64,000 nucleotides of DNA, taken from assembly GCF_002865645.1 (NCBI RefSeq), contig NW_020194555.1, positions 1,116,001 through 1,180,000 on the forward strand. The letters run 5' to 3'. A model generated the notes under the pieces. The model was not told the DNA's origin. It made no database searches and was given only the letters and a program-made list of their open reading frames with translations. Source of the stretch: Hyaloscypha bicolor E. Its lineage: Eukaryota; Ascomycota; Leotiomycetes; Helotiales; Hyaloscyphaceae. Of the stretch, positions 1 to 14,289 are shown in pieces. How positions within the stretch are numbered: position 1 is the stretch's first letter; each line of letters starts with the position of its first letter. Both the position numbers and the translations under genes were made by a program.

Positions 1-1745
1 ACCGGCTATGGTTTACGGATACTCTTTCTTATAAGTATCTGCTAGTAGCTAATTATGAATATGCGAGTAATCTGGAACTAGTATAAGAAGTATTTCTGTA
101 ATAACTTGGCCCGTAAGCTAGCCCATAACTTATTAATTAATTTCTTATTACTTTTAGTTAATCCTTACTATAATTATGGCCTCTTTTTACTTAATCTCGG
201 CCTTACAGATCTCTAGTAAATGCTTATAAATATTACTCTATCTGAGAATACCTTTAATTAGACTATAAGCTACTATATAGCTAATTTACGGGTTAATTAT
301 ACTTATGAGATATTACTAGTAACTATAATACAAGCCTAGCTAAATATAAACTAGTACTTCTACTTTTAGATAATTATAATAGTAATTACAAATAATTTAT
401 AGACTATCCACTTTTACTTATAAGGCCCTAGTAGAACTAGTAAAACGTTTCTTTATAAGACCCTCTGCTACTATTACTATAGCCAAGGTAAGGTAGTCCT
501 ATATATAATATTAATGGGTATTGCAGCTTTCCTTTTCCCGGACAAATACATGTTTTACTTCTAGTTCCGGATCCTGCTAGTTCCGGATCCTGCTCAAGCT
601 TAATAAGTCGTCTATAAGTATAATTACTAAGACTAGCCGGCTTAGGGCTCTCTTATATTCTATAAACCTAATTATCTGAAACGAGGTACCTATATAGTAT
701 AAGTACTACTTTGAAGTAATATACTGGCTAATAGTCGATTTATGGTCGGTTATAGATAATGTTTTCTTTAGAGGAATGCCTATAATTCTCGGGGAGAACT
801 TTGCCTAGATTTTACTAGTAGTCCCATATAGTTTATAGGCCAATATAGTACGGGCCTGCTTATAGCGGATATAGATCTAGCTATAGCTCTATTAGTTATT
901 ATTACGGATTAATATACGGGTCTATAATAATCCGTCCGAATAGGATTTTATAGACTGGATTAGTAATCTGCTATATAACCCGTCTTTAAATAGGTAGATT
1001 ATACTCCTGCCTTTTATTCCGTATACCTAGTTAGTTACAGACCTAATTAATTACATTTACCTGTAAGAGCAACTTTTATAGGCCCTATATAATTACTAGG
1101 CCTTTAGTAGATAAGTAATCCTATTAACCCTAAATAATATAGTTTGCAAGCTTAACTAAATAATTCTAGATATGTTTCCTGGCTAGAAATAGACGTATTT
1201 TATAGTAGATTTGGCTAATATAAATAAGGCAGATCCTGAAATTACAGAATTACCTCTAGAGGTTTTATAAAGTATCTATTTACCGGATCTATCCCTTTCT
1301 AAGCTATAACTCAAGATTAGTATACCCGTAATACTCTTATAGAATCTCTATTTATAGAAAGGGCTTTATAACGGGTTACGGATATTAATATATAGCTTTG
1401 GGAGATTCTTGATTTGGGTATGGCTATTAGGTAGTAACTTTAATAGCCAGTTACAGATAATTTCACGGATTAAGCTCTAGTCTACGAATTAATAACTATC
1501 TTTTATACTTTCCCGTAAGTAGTTTCTATTTATTTTATTCTTTATAATAACTATTAATAAGTTATAAGACTAGTTATTTAAGGTAGTAGAAGTAGATTTA
1601 TAATTACCGGTCTTTTCTTATGGCCAGTTTTATATAGCAGCCTTACGGGTAATCTTATAGGTAAGGCTTTATATTCTTTTACTCTCTAATATAAATTATA
1701 TAAGTAATATAGTATATCTAGAAATATTATAAAGTCTTACTTAGC
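1..1745 (+). pseudogene. Helitron helicase (PIF1-like) relic, RIP-mutated, truncated by window start
   Basis: Read through the stops, the plus strand gives a helicase of the PIF1-like type that ends Helitron Rep/helicase proteins. The P-loop is at 424-447 and reads GPSRTSKT, where the family has GPxGTGKT; it is followed by FLYKTLCYYY. A DEVPM-like Walker B follows near 675 as NEVPI, then a GxPxxLGxxFAxILPVVP-like block near 770-820, PVILL-NL near 1330, and a degenerate FYxALxRV motif (helicase motif VI) near 1635. Changes are C-to-T and G-to-A, including Gly-to-Arg/Ser in the P-loop and Asp-to-Asn in Walker B. The Rep half would lie left of the window. Motif order makes the assignment strong, but the element's right end is not defined. 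Confidence 0.8.
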
Positions 1746-2230
1746 TTTTAACTTACTTATAGGTAACTTTATATACTTACGGGCTATTTTCCTTCTTATA
1801 CTATCTGTAAAGGGTCTATAAAGAGTCTGTATCTAATTTATATATTTAGTTAAAAGCCTTTATTATATTCCAAACCTATTCGGGATAAATTTAGGGCAAA
1901 ATTATTACTAGCTCCGGAGCTTATATAGGGCTGCTAGTAATAATTTTAGTAGAGCGGCCCTAAACTCGTCTATATAATACTGAGTTATAATCTATAAAAA
2001 ATATTTCCTATTATATAGAGGCCTATACGGGAATACCAAATATGTTTTATCTCCTTACTCTTTCCCTTCTTATACTTTATGCTTTATTTTGGTTTATAAT
2101 ATCTTAATTAAATTAACCTAAATTAAATTAATTATATTACCCTAGATATTACTACTCTCGGTTAATCTTCTAGTTCCCCCTAAAGAATGGCTAGCAAACC
2201 GTAATATATGCTTTATATCTTGAGCGGCAG
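1746..2230. other. AT-rich tail beyond the Helitron helicase
   Basis: No open frame is visible. The stretch contains the first hairpin repeat (1890-1964) and may be the 3' noncoding end of the Helitron. I could not place a clear CTRR terminus, so the boundary is open. Confidence 0.4.
1890..1964. repeat. Stem-loop repeat, copy 1
   Basis: A perfect 15-bp stem (AAAATTATTACTAGC at 1898-1912, its complement at 1933-1947) encloses a 20-nt loop. An outer short stem pairs TTTAGGGC with GGCCCTAAA. The same architecture, with the same loop length and spacing but different stem letters, recurs at 4143-4227. Confidence 0.75.
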
Positions 2231-2239
2231 GCCCTATAC

Positions 2240-2303
2240 TATATAGTAATTTAGGGACAAGAGAGAGAGGGAGATAAGAAGGGAGAGAGAGAGGGGGGGG
2301 GGG
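2240..2303. repeat. Purine tract ending in a G11 run
   Basis: A GA-rich low-complexity run ends in eleven consecutive G (2293-2303). It lies between the Helitron tail and the charged gene relic, and marks the switch from RIPed AT-rich to less mutated DNA. Confidence 0.8.
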
Positions 2304-2600
2304 AGCAGGCTATAGGTAAGTTAACGGACCTGTTTACAGATAGATACGGGCAAACTAACTCTCCTAGGGCCGCAAACCCGTTACTCGAGCTATTTACAGG
2401 TCTGCAATCTCGGCCGCTTTCTTACCTGTAAGCCCTGTTATTGCCGGAATTTAAAGGCAAAGCATTATCGAGCCCTAACTAGAACTCGCGCTTAGTACCC
2501 GAATCCTCCTCCGACCCATACCCAGCTCGCAAATCATATCTAGCTCCGGTAGCAGGCTACCGGGAAGAAGAAGAGGGGATAGGCAGGGTACCGGGCGATT

Positions 2601-3053
2601 ATGGTCGACGATTATATGCGGGAGCCGACCCAAGAGGAGGAGTAGGAGCTTTAGGACCGGTAGTAGCGGCGTAAGGATGGAAAGGCAAAGAGGAGGGTTT
2701 GGGAGGGAGAGAGGAAGGGGTTATTGCGAGAAAATTATTTAAAAAGGGGGCAGCCTGAAGGAGAGTTTGAGGCGTGGTGGGAGGAGAGGTTAAAGGAGAG
2801 GCAGAGAGCGGATGAGTTTTTAAAAGCAAGGGATAAGGCAAGGAGGAAAATGAAGAGGGATAGAGAGAAGCGGGCAGAGTGGGTAGAGAGGGAAGAGAGG
2901 GAGAGGAGGGAGAGGGAGAGGGAGGAGAGGGAGGAAAGAGAGGGGCAGGCTAAAGGAGAAGCTTGCGGACCAGTAGAGAGGCAGGCTTGCGAGCTGAGAG
3001 AGAGGCAAGCAGAATTATATATAGACGAATACGAATATTGCGATAATTATTAG
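2601..3053 (+). pseudogene. Highly charged Arg/Glu-rich protein relic with in-frame TAG codons
   Basis: An ATG at 2601 opens a frame that reaches a final TAG at 3051 and carries four internal TAG codons between about 2640 and 2670. All four sit in a Gln/Glu/Arg-rich context where CAG-to-TAG (a CpA-to-TpA change) is the simplest origin. From about 2670 the frame is open and encodes a very charged, probably helical protein with Arg-Glu repeats (EREEREE type) and an acidic tyrosine-rich C-terminus (DEYEYCDNY). I do not recognise the family; it resembles neither a transposase nor a helicase. The adjacent coding minisatellite is in another frame. It could be cargo of a mobile element or a repeat-rich host gene. 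Confidence 0.45.
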
Positions 3054-3062
3054 CTTTAATTC

Positions 3063-3700
3063 CAGGGCAAGTGAGGCTTGGGAAGGCCCGCGAGTGGAAA
3101 AGGAGAGCTTTGCGGGTGAGAATAAGGCTTGGGAAGGCCTACGAGAGGGAAGGGAGGGCTCTATAGGTAGGAGTGAGGCTTGGGAAGGCCCGTGAGAGGG
3201 AAGGGAGGGCTCTGCAGGTAGGAGTGAGGCTTGGGGAGGCCTATAAGAGGGAAGGGAGAGCTTTGCAAGTAGGAGTGAGGCTTGGGAGGGCTTACAAGTG
3301 AAAAGGGAGAGCTTTGCGGGTGAGAGTGAGGCTTGGAAGGGAGCTACGGGTAAGAGTACGGGTGGTAAAGGGCTTACGGGGGCGAGTGAGGCTTGGGAGG
3401 GCCTGCGAGAAGGAGGGAGCTCTGCGGATACGAGTAATGCTTGGGATGGTTCGCGGGAGGAAAGTAAAAGCTCTGCGGGTAGGAGTGAGGCTTGGGAGGG
3501 AAGGGAGGGCCCTGTAAGTAAGGGTACAGGTAGGAGTGAGGCTTGGGAGGTGGGGGGGGCTTGCGAGAGGGAGTAAGGCTTGGGAGGGAGATATAGGTAA
3601 GAGTATAGGTAATAAGGGGCTTACAGGGGCAAGTGAGGCTTGGAAGGGCCCGCAAGAGATCCGAAAGAGCCCGTAAAAGTAATACTACTTCTCTTATAAT
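3063..3700 (+). repeat. 51-bp minisatellite, coding-like (17-residue unit)
   Basis: The GGCTTGGG landmark recurs at 3074, 3126, 3177, 3228, 3279 and 3330, a period of 51-52 bp; later units are 51-60 bp. Since 51 is a multiple of three, one frame encodes a 17-residue unit close to SEAWEGLREGREGSAGR. That frame is open from about 3298 to 3576 and interrupted upstream by CGA-to-TGA and probable CAA-to-TAA stops. Period and frame preservation suggest the array was once translated. Confidence 0.8.
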
Positions 3701-3748
3701 CAAAAAAAGCTCTTAAAAAAGACTAATTTCCCATACGCTTATACGTCA

Positions 3749-3790
3749 CATTAGTGCGAGCTTGCGAGCGCAATGTGGCCACATTTAAGA
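3749..3790. repeat. Compound palindrome between minisatellite blocks
   Basis: CACATT pairs with AATGTG around a GCGAGC-rich centre, and the overlapping AATGTGGCCACATT is a perfect 14-bp palindrome. It separates the clean and decayed minisatellite blocks. Confidence 0.5.
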
Positions 3791-3799
3791 AAAAGGTTT

Positions 3800-4110
3800 T
3801 ATAAGTAAAAGTAGGGCTTAAACGGGCTTATAAAAGGAAAGAGAGAGCTTTGCAGGTATAATTAAAGGCTCTGGCAGTTCGCAAAGAGAAGTAAAGAGCT
3901 TTACGAATAAGAGTGAGTCTTAGAATGGCCTGTAAAGGGAGGTAAATAGCTTTGTAAATAGAAGTGAGCCTTGAGAGGGCTTATAAAAGAGAAGAGAGAG
4001 CTTTATAAGTATAATTAAAGAGTATGGCAGTTTATAAAGAGAGAGAGAAAGAGCTTTATAAGTGAGTATAAGGCTTAGAAGGCCTATAGGTAATAATAGA
4101 GCTCTATTAT
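3800..4110. repeat. Decayed continuation of the 51-bp minisatellite
   Basis: Imperfect versions of the same unit (AGAGCTTTGCAGGT, GTGAGTCTTAGAATGGCC, GTGAGCCTTGAGAGGGC) continue here with transitions and spacing changes. No frame is maintained. Confidence 0.55.
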
Positions 4111-4142
4111 AAGGGAGTCACGTGCCCCTCTTAATCTCGAAT

Positions 4143-4227
4143 CGAGATCAGGGCAAAATTAAAGACTGGCCCCGAAGCTTGCGTAGGGCCGCCAGGCTTT
4201 AATTTTAGCGAAGCGGCCCAGATCTCG
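4143..4227. repeat. Stem-loop repeat, copy 2
   Basis: AAAATTAAAGACTGGC (4155-4170) pairs with GCCAGGCTTTAATTTT (4191-4206) around a 20-nt loop, and CGAGATC (4143) pairs with GATCTCG (4221). Loop length and flanks match the hairpin at 1890-1964, while the stem letters differ in a compensating way. Confidence 0.75.
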
Positions 4228-5140
4228 TAGGATAATAGTTAATTATATTTGCTTTCTCGGTAGCCTTTATAATAGGGTATATAATGGGGTATATTGTGGG
4301 GCCTGCTAGAGATAAGGGAAGGAAGGCGACGCGATCTTAGGGCGTGGCCGTGTGGAATTATCTTACTAAAGCGCGTATTGGGGCCACGTCACGGGCACGG
4401 CGGCTGGGAACTAGTGGACGCCGATATTGCTGCCTGGAATAATCCACTACATGGCCTGCTTCGCAAGGCAAAATATATAGCTCATTTACCGATCCGATTT
4501 GTGTTCTTATCTCATGATTAGTAGTTAGATAATAGCGTTAGGTATGGGAACATTAATTGATTTACTAAAAACGACAAACTTAATGAGTCATAATTAGTGG
4601 TTCAGGCAGTTAGTGCAGCTGTGATTCGCTAGCCGCAGGTGCGACCCCACCCTCCTCTGCATGCCTGATTATGTGGAGATGGTCTAAACTAGTTAGAGCC
4701 TCCCGTCTACCGTTGGATTTATTAGCATAATTGCGGCGTTATGTGAGGCTTATTGGCCCGCTCCATACCGGAGCACAAGGAAAGCTGTTTAACGAGAAGA
4801 CGCGGGCACTAATAAAGCACTACAGAATAGGTGGGGAGAGATAAGGAACCTTGGATACTGGATCGTGCCACGCCTGAAAGGCTAGGGCCGCGACGTCTCA
4901 AGTCTTTTTGAGTTGCCTGCAGTAACGAGGCTCAAGGTGGAGTCTCACAAATCAGTTTATATTAGCATGGCGTATATATCGTAACTGCCTATATAATAGA
5001 CCAAGTCTAACTGCTTAGCTTGATCCTGCCTCAAGATTTCTCTTTGTAACGGTGAGCCGCCATCATAGCATAATCACTATCAAATCAAATTAATTAACCG
5101 ATCTACTCTCTACTAAAGCTTTTCTCTAGTTAGGCTTTTA
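4228..5140. other. GC-balanced spacer, no convincing gene
   Basis: Base composition is normal and not RIPed. The longest open stretch (4294-4521) does not start with ATG and shows no recognisable motif. It may be ordinary single-copy DNA left between mobile elements. Confidence 0.4.
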
Positions 5141-5148
5141 CTATAGCC

Positions 5149-5280
5149 AACGACTTTCAGAAAGCGATTAATAAGGGAACACAGTTACAGGAGAAAAGGG
5201 CCAGGATAGCTGCCAAAAAGGCTACTGCCGAGAAGGCGGCCGCTAAGAAGGCTACTGCCGAAGCGAAGAAATGTATATAG
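5149..5280 (+). pseudogene. Lys/Ala-rich C-terminal coding tail, relic
   Basis: The frame reads a basic, alanine-rich tail with a duplicated AKKATAEKAA-like segment and ends at TAG. Such tails occur at the ends of Fot1/pogo transposases, and the tail at 31490 is similarly Lys-rich, but there is no catalytic part upstream. The assignment to a transposase is a guess. Confidence 0.25.
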
Positions 5281-5760
5281 GCTAACTTTGACTTATTTAT
5301 TATATTATAAACTTACTATATAAAGGAGCTTTTGACATACCGACTTCCTTAGGGGTCCCCTGGATACTATTATTCTGAGTGGGCACTATTATGGAGAATA
5401 TATATATAGGTTTTATCTTTATATAGATATAGTATAGTTATTACCTAAATTAATCTCTTACTAACAAATTCTGCTCTGTTTTATAGTTATATATACTTCC
5501 TTATAATCTCTTATATAATTAATAATAAGAAAACTTTAAATATATATTTTATAAAAATATAGTAGATCTTGTAACTTGCAAGGATTTTCCGTTCTATAAG
5601 TTTAGTTATCCTTCCTATTAAATTATACCCCTCTTATATCTTTCTATTCTTTCGCATTAACTTCACTTATATTACTTATCTATAATTAATCTTTATAGAT
5701 TTATAATAGCTAAGTTTAATACTCTATTAAATATTTTTGATCTAAAAGTCTATCTAGCTT
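5281..5760. other. AT-rich RIPed spacer
   Basis: No protein motif or repeat could be read on either strand. It has the same TpA-rich texture as the kinase relic that follows. Confidence 0.5.
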
Positions 5761-5769
5761 AGCTTACTA

Positions 5770-7015
5770 AAATCCGAAGCTATAATCTAGAGAATAATAA
5801 TTTAGTTATTAAAAAAATAGTCTCAGCTCTTTATTATAGAGAACCTTACTTTATTATTAAGAGATTCTCTAGAAGCTATAACTTTTACTTCCAAATTTAC
5901 TTTAAAAGTAGGAAAGAGGATATAGTATTATAATTTCTAATCTATAGGGCTATAATAAATCTATAGAAGATAGTAGAGGATCAGGCTAATATAATAAGGT
6001 TTATTATAGAGGAGATCAGAATCCGAATTCCGAAATATTATATATATAGTATAGCTTTAGACAAATTTAATAATTTAGGGCCTTTTATATTAATAGACTT
6101 CGTTTCCGGTTAGTGTCTTAATAAATTGCTTTATTTATAAGGCAAGTTCAAGTCTATAATTACTAAGTTATAGCTTAAAAAGATATATAACCAGATTATA
6201 ACTATATATATATAGCTCTAGAGCCTTGAATTTAATTAGATTAAAAGGCTTTTATAGGATAAGAAGTTAATATAGTAGTATATAAGACCGGATCCGTTAA
6301 TAATTAAGCAGAATAAGCTTAAATATTATAAGACTAAGGTACTAGGTAAGTATATTTTTCTGCTACCTATAAAATATTACTAATAATCTTTCAGAAATAT
6401 AAATACTACTAGATATCTCGGTATATATAATAAAGCTTATTTACTAAAGTATTCTGGCCCTTCGGGATAAGTCTTTTGCTATTACTAATAAGTAAACTTG
6501 CTATAAAGTATATTTATTTCTCATATCCTTATATATTATAACTCTCTAGATAGTAAAGGCCGAATTCTTATATAGACTATATAAGCTATATAATTCTAAT
6601 ATATATCTCGGAAATATCATTACTAATATTAACTATAATATAAAGGCATTTATTAACTAGAACTTTTATTATATTATACCTGCTTAATTCTTATATAGCC
6701 CTTCTCTTAGTCTTATATCTTTAGATATACTCGAATATAATAATAATAAGTTAGAGGCTTTTAAAGCAGGATTTAATAAGTTTATTATAGTTTTAAGAGA
6801 GAAAGACATAGTACTATTAGAATTAATAGAAGAGTATATAGATAATAGTATTTTCTGGTATAATTAGGCTATTTAAGAACTAATCTTTTAGTAGTCTATA
6901 CTAAAGAGGTTATGGACGTTTAAGGCAATACCTGAAATACAAGATCTACTAGATATGGCGGAATTTATATAGGTTAAATTAGAGTAGTATTAAGAGAAAT
7001 GGAATCTCTAATTTA
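5770..7015 (+). pseudogene. APH-type phosphotransferase (fungal aminoglycoside-kinase-like fold), RIP-destroyed
   Basis: Read through stops, the plus strand follows the APH/choline-kinase-like family of fungi. Near 6060-6105 is FNNLGPFILIDFVSG, matching the usual LGPFILMxxxEG block, followed by a degenerate RPLTLxMNEL-like stretch near 6285. The catalytic loop at about 6590-6615 reads LYNSNIYLGNI, where the family has xxxDLHxGN. The metal-binding IDW near 6652-6660 now reads I-N-stop. Thus both catalytic aspartates are Asn and the Trp codon is TAG, all G-to-A changes. The halves lie in different frames, so an intron or indel separates them. Family proteins phosphorylate small molecules; the substrate here is unknowable. 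Confidence 0.7.
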
Positions 7016-7019
7016 ATAG

Positions 7020-8170
7020 GAAGAGAGGAAGCAGATGCTTTTAGTGAGGGAGTTCAAAGGTTATCTACTAGTCAGTAATACCTTTTACTACCTGGTCTAG
7101 CTTCTATCTATATCGTCTGCTTCTTGTCGATTTCGCCGCTCTTCCTGAAGTAACTACTCTAGATGCGCAAAATCTGAGTCCTTTCGTAATGACATTTCGT
7201 GGATGTGAGTTCGTTATCGAATTAAAAGTATGGATTGGGAGCCCATTATTAATTGGGCTAGGCCACTACTTATTATTGTCTAGGCAACGGTCCAGGCGCA
7301 GGACGCCCTTTTTTGGGCCGTATAGGCACTAGTACTATTTTAGGTATATGTCTCTATTCTATTCCCGATTCTTTACTCCCGTCTAGCTCGAAAACTTCGT
7401 GACTATCGCAGTAGGCGCATAGTATATTATGCAAATTCTGGACACCCTTAATTTATTTAATAGTACTCAGAGGATTTAATTTGGTACAAGATATACAAGA
7501 ATCCCAAAGAGTTAAATTTCTGGAACTTTTGTAATCGAAGGTTAGTACTTTCCTTAGCCTAAAGGCATTCGTTACAGCCTAACTATACTGGGATCTTTTG
7601 GTCACTATCGGATTACTAAACAAATCACATGGCACTTGCCCCACTACTTTCGTCTCGCATGCAATAATTTCTTCTTGCAAACAAATAGCCTTATTAATCT
7701 CTCAAATCACAAGTAATAATTCAGATACTATCCAAAGTCGTTTCTGAGTAATAATAATGACTCAATTTGCTTTGCTTGACTAGCCCTGCCTAGCTCTACT
7801 AATAGACGTTATCTCACCCTATACTAAAAGGATGTTACGCTCTACCGCTTCACTAGTAAATTTAGCGTCACGTGATCGCGATGACGCATACGGCTAGGGC
7901 TAGTATTTAGAACACCAAGCTCCCGCACTTACGAGCTTCCCTCCTTAGTTTAGAATCCTTGGATAAAGAGCCACTCTACTTTGCTTTCCAAGCCCAGAGC
8001 CCGGTTTCGTGACAAAGGATAGCCGTTTTGCCCTATTTTCTGCCGTATATTAGTATTCCACCCGAAATATTTTATTAGATTTATTTCTTTCTCCTATATA
8101 TATCTTAATTATTCGCACATTAATATCTTATTATACACTTAGTAACTAGTATTCTCTCGCAGACCTATAC
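7020..8170. other. GC-balanced spacer without a recognisable gene
   Basis: Composition is normal and RIP texture is absent. Stops interrupt all frames at short intervals, and no motif, tRNA-like fold or repeat was seen. Confidence 0.4.
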
Positions 8171-8177
8171 TACCCCT

Positions 8178-8437
8178 TAGCAAGTCCCAAAAGGCCCAGC
8201 CCACATACTATAACGTGCTTTATAGTATTAATTACATTCTCGGTAGAGAACGCGAGAAAGTCTATTTTAGAAGACGGGTTCTTTTACGTAAAAGACCCCG
8301 TAATAGGGAAATATATCTTGGAAATAGTAGAGAAGGGTTCTCTGCTCTTATTAGAAGAGGGCCTGAAATTTTGCAAGCTCAATATCCTTAATAACGAGAT
8401 TAGTAATCGAGAATATAGTAATATATTTACTATCTAA
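8178..8437 (+). pseudogene. Short uninterrupted coding-like relic, unknown family
   Basis: A frame without RIP-type stops runs to a TAA at about 8435. It includes SVENARKSILEDGFFYVKDP, then alternating charged and hydrophobic residues. It has no ATG of its own and degenerates into AT-rich sequence afterwards. I do not recognise it; it may be an exon of a decayed host gene. Confidence 0.2.
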
Positions 8438-8439
8438 CT

Positions 8440-12945
<4,506 letters not shown>

Positions 12946-12949
12946 ATAT

Positions 12950-14263
12950 AATATACTTCTATTATAAATATCTTTTTAAAGCTTTAACTAGAATACTTAC
13001 TTCTCTCTTATTACTACTAACTTGGCCTCTTTATTAAACCGCTCGAGAAATAATCCTTTAAATAATAGAGATATAAATAAAAAAACTCTATATTATATAT
13101 TTTAGAATAAATGCTTTTTTATATAGTATAAGGGCTATTGGCTTATATTCTGGTATTAATATTAAACTAGAGATTTTAGTAGCTAAAAAGAGGTCTCTAT
13201 TTCCTATTTAGATAGATCTCTATAAATTCTTAAGGAACTACTCTCTAAATACCACACCGAGTATATAAAGCTTATTTAGAGTAAAACCTGGCTTTATAAG
13301 CCATAATAAGATAGTATTTAAAGAAAGTCTATAGTATTAAAAATAAGACATATCTTAATAGTTATTTTTAATAAGAGTAGGAAAAAAAAGCTACTAGAAA
13401 ATATTAGGGAGTTTCTTAACCTAGTATTCTAATAATAGTATTCCGATTATAATAGTCCCTACTAATAGGGTTACTTGCTATATAGATTCCCTGAAACTAG
13501 AAAGTCGAGTTTGAACTCGGCTATTACTAGTTATTTTGGTTTGAATATCTATATTCTTAAGCTTTCTACTATTAGTAAAGCTAGCCTAAAAAGCCTATTT
13601 AATAAGCTTCCAAGTTACTATATTATTCTTTTAGAAGACATTAATGCCATTAGTTTAAATCGAGATACTAAAACCGAAAACTCTTACCAGATTATAACTA
13701 GCTCTCTCTCTAAAATAAGTAAATCTACTAATAAAAAAGTATCTTTATTTACTCTCTTAAATATTATTAATAGTATAGGGTTATAAAAAGGCCGGATCCT
13801 AATTATAACTACTAATTATATTATATGCCTTAATAAAGCACTTATATAACCTAGCTATATAAACAAGAAAGTCGAGCTTAGACTCGCTAATAAAAAATAA
13901 TGGCTAATATCTTCTATCTTGTCTTTAAGCTAGTAGAAGGCAATATTACTTTTATAGAAGGCACTACTTTTCCAGAAAATGCTTAATTAGAAGAGAATAG
14001 AAAAGTTTATAAAACTATAGTAAGTTAGAGGAAAGAGGCTAAGAGAGTTAAGTAGTTAGCAAAAGGGTTTGCTATTAAGGTACCGGAGTTAAAATTCAGT
14101 CTAACTAAAATTTTCTTGTTTTTTCTAGAATATAGGAAATTACTAGAGGAAGCCATTAATAATATAGAGCAACTTATCTCGAAGCCTATTAGAGTAAAGT
14201 CGAAGCTGCCGAGGATATCCGAAGATACTAAGCCTGAAAATACTTAGTTAGTATATATCTAAT
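12950..14263 (+). pseudogene. BCS1-like AAA ATPase, RIP-inactivated
   Basis: BCS1 proteins are AAA ATPases with an N-terminal BCS1_N domain; fungi carry many divergent paralogues. An LKELL...EYIKLIQSKT-like segment lies near 13220-13290 and a KKKLLENIREFL segment near 13395. The P-loop at about 13472-13510 reads LLYRFPETRKSSL, where the family has LLYGPPGTGKSSL. A Walker B-like IILLEDINAI is at about 13625. The C-terminal part, with EAKRVKQLAKGFAIKVPELK and a FFLEYRKLLEEAINNIEQLI lid helix, runs to about 14190. The 13475-13786 stretch is the longest open piece. Every P-loop change is C-to-T or G-to-A, so the protein cannot bind ATP even where the frame is open. Confidence 0.82.
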
Positions 14264-14289
14264 AAAATATAAATAAAACTTTACTAATA

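Noticed and set aside
2599..3008. Proline/leucine-rich frames on the minus strand
   Set aside because: They are antisense shadows of the GA-rich charged frame; composition follows from the purine bias of the plus strand.
3374..3703. Minus-strand frame across the 51-bp minisatellite
   Set aside because: Repeat by-product; the plus frame fits the 17-residue unit better.
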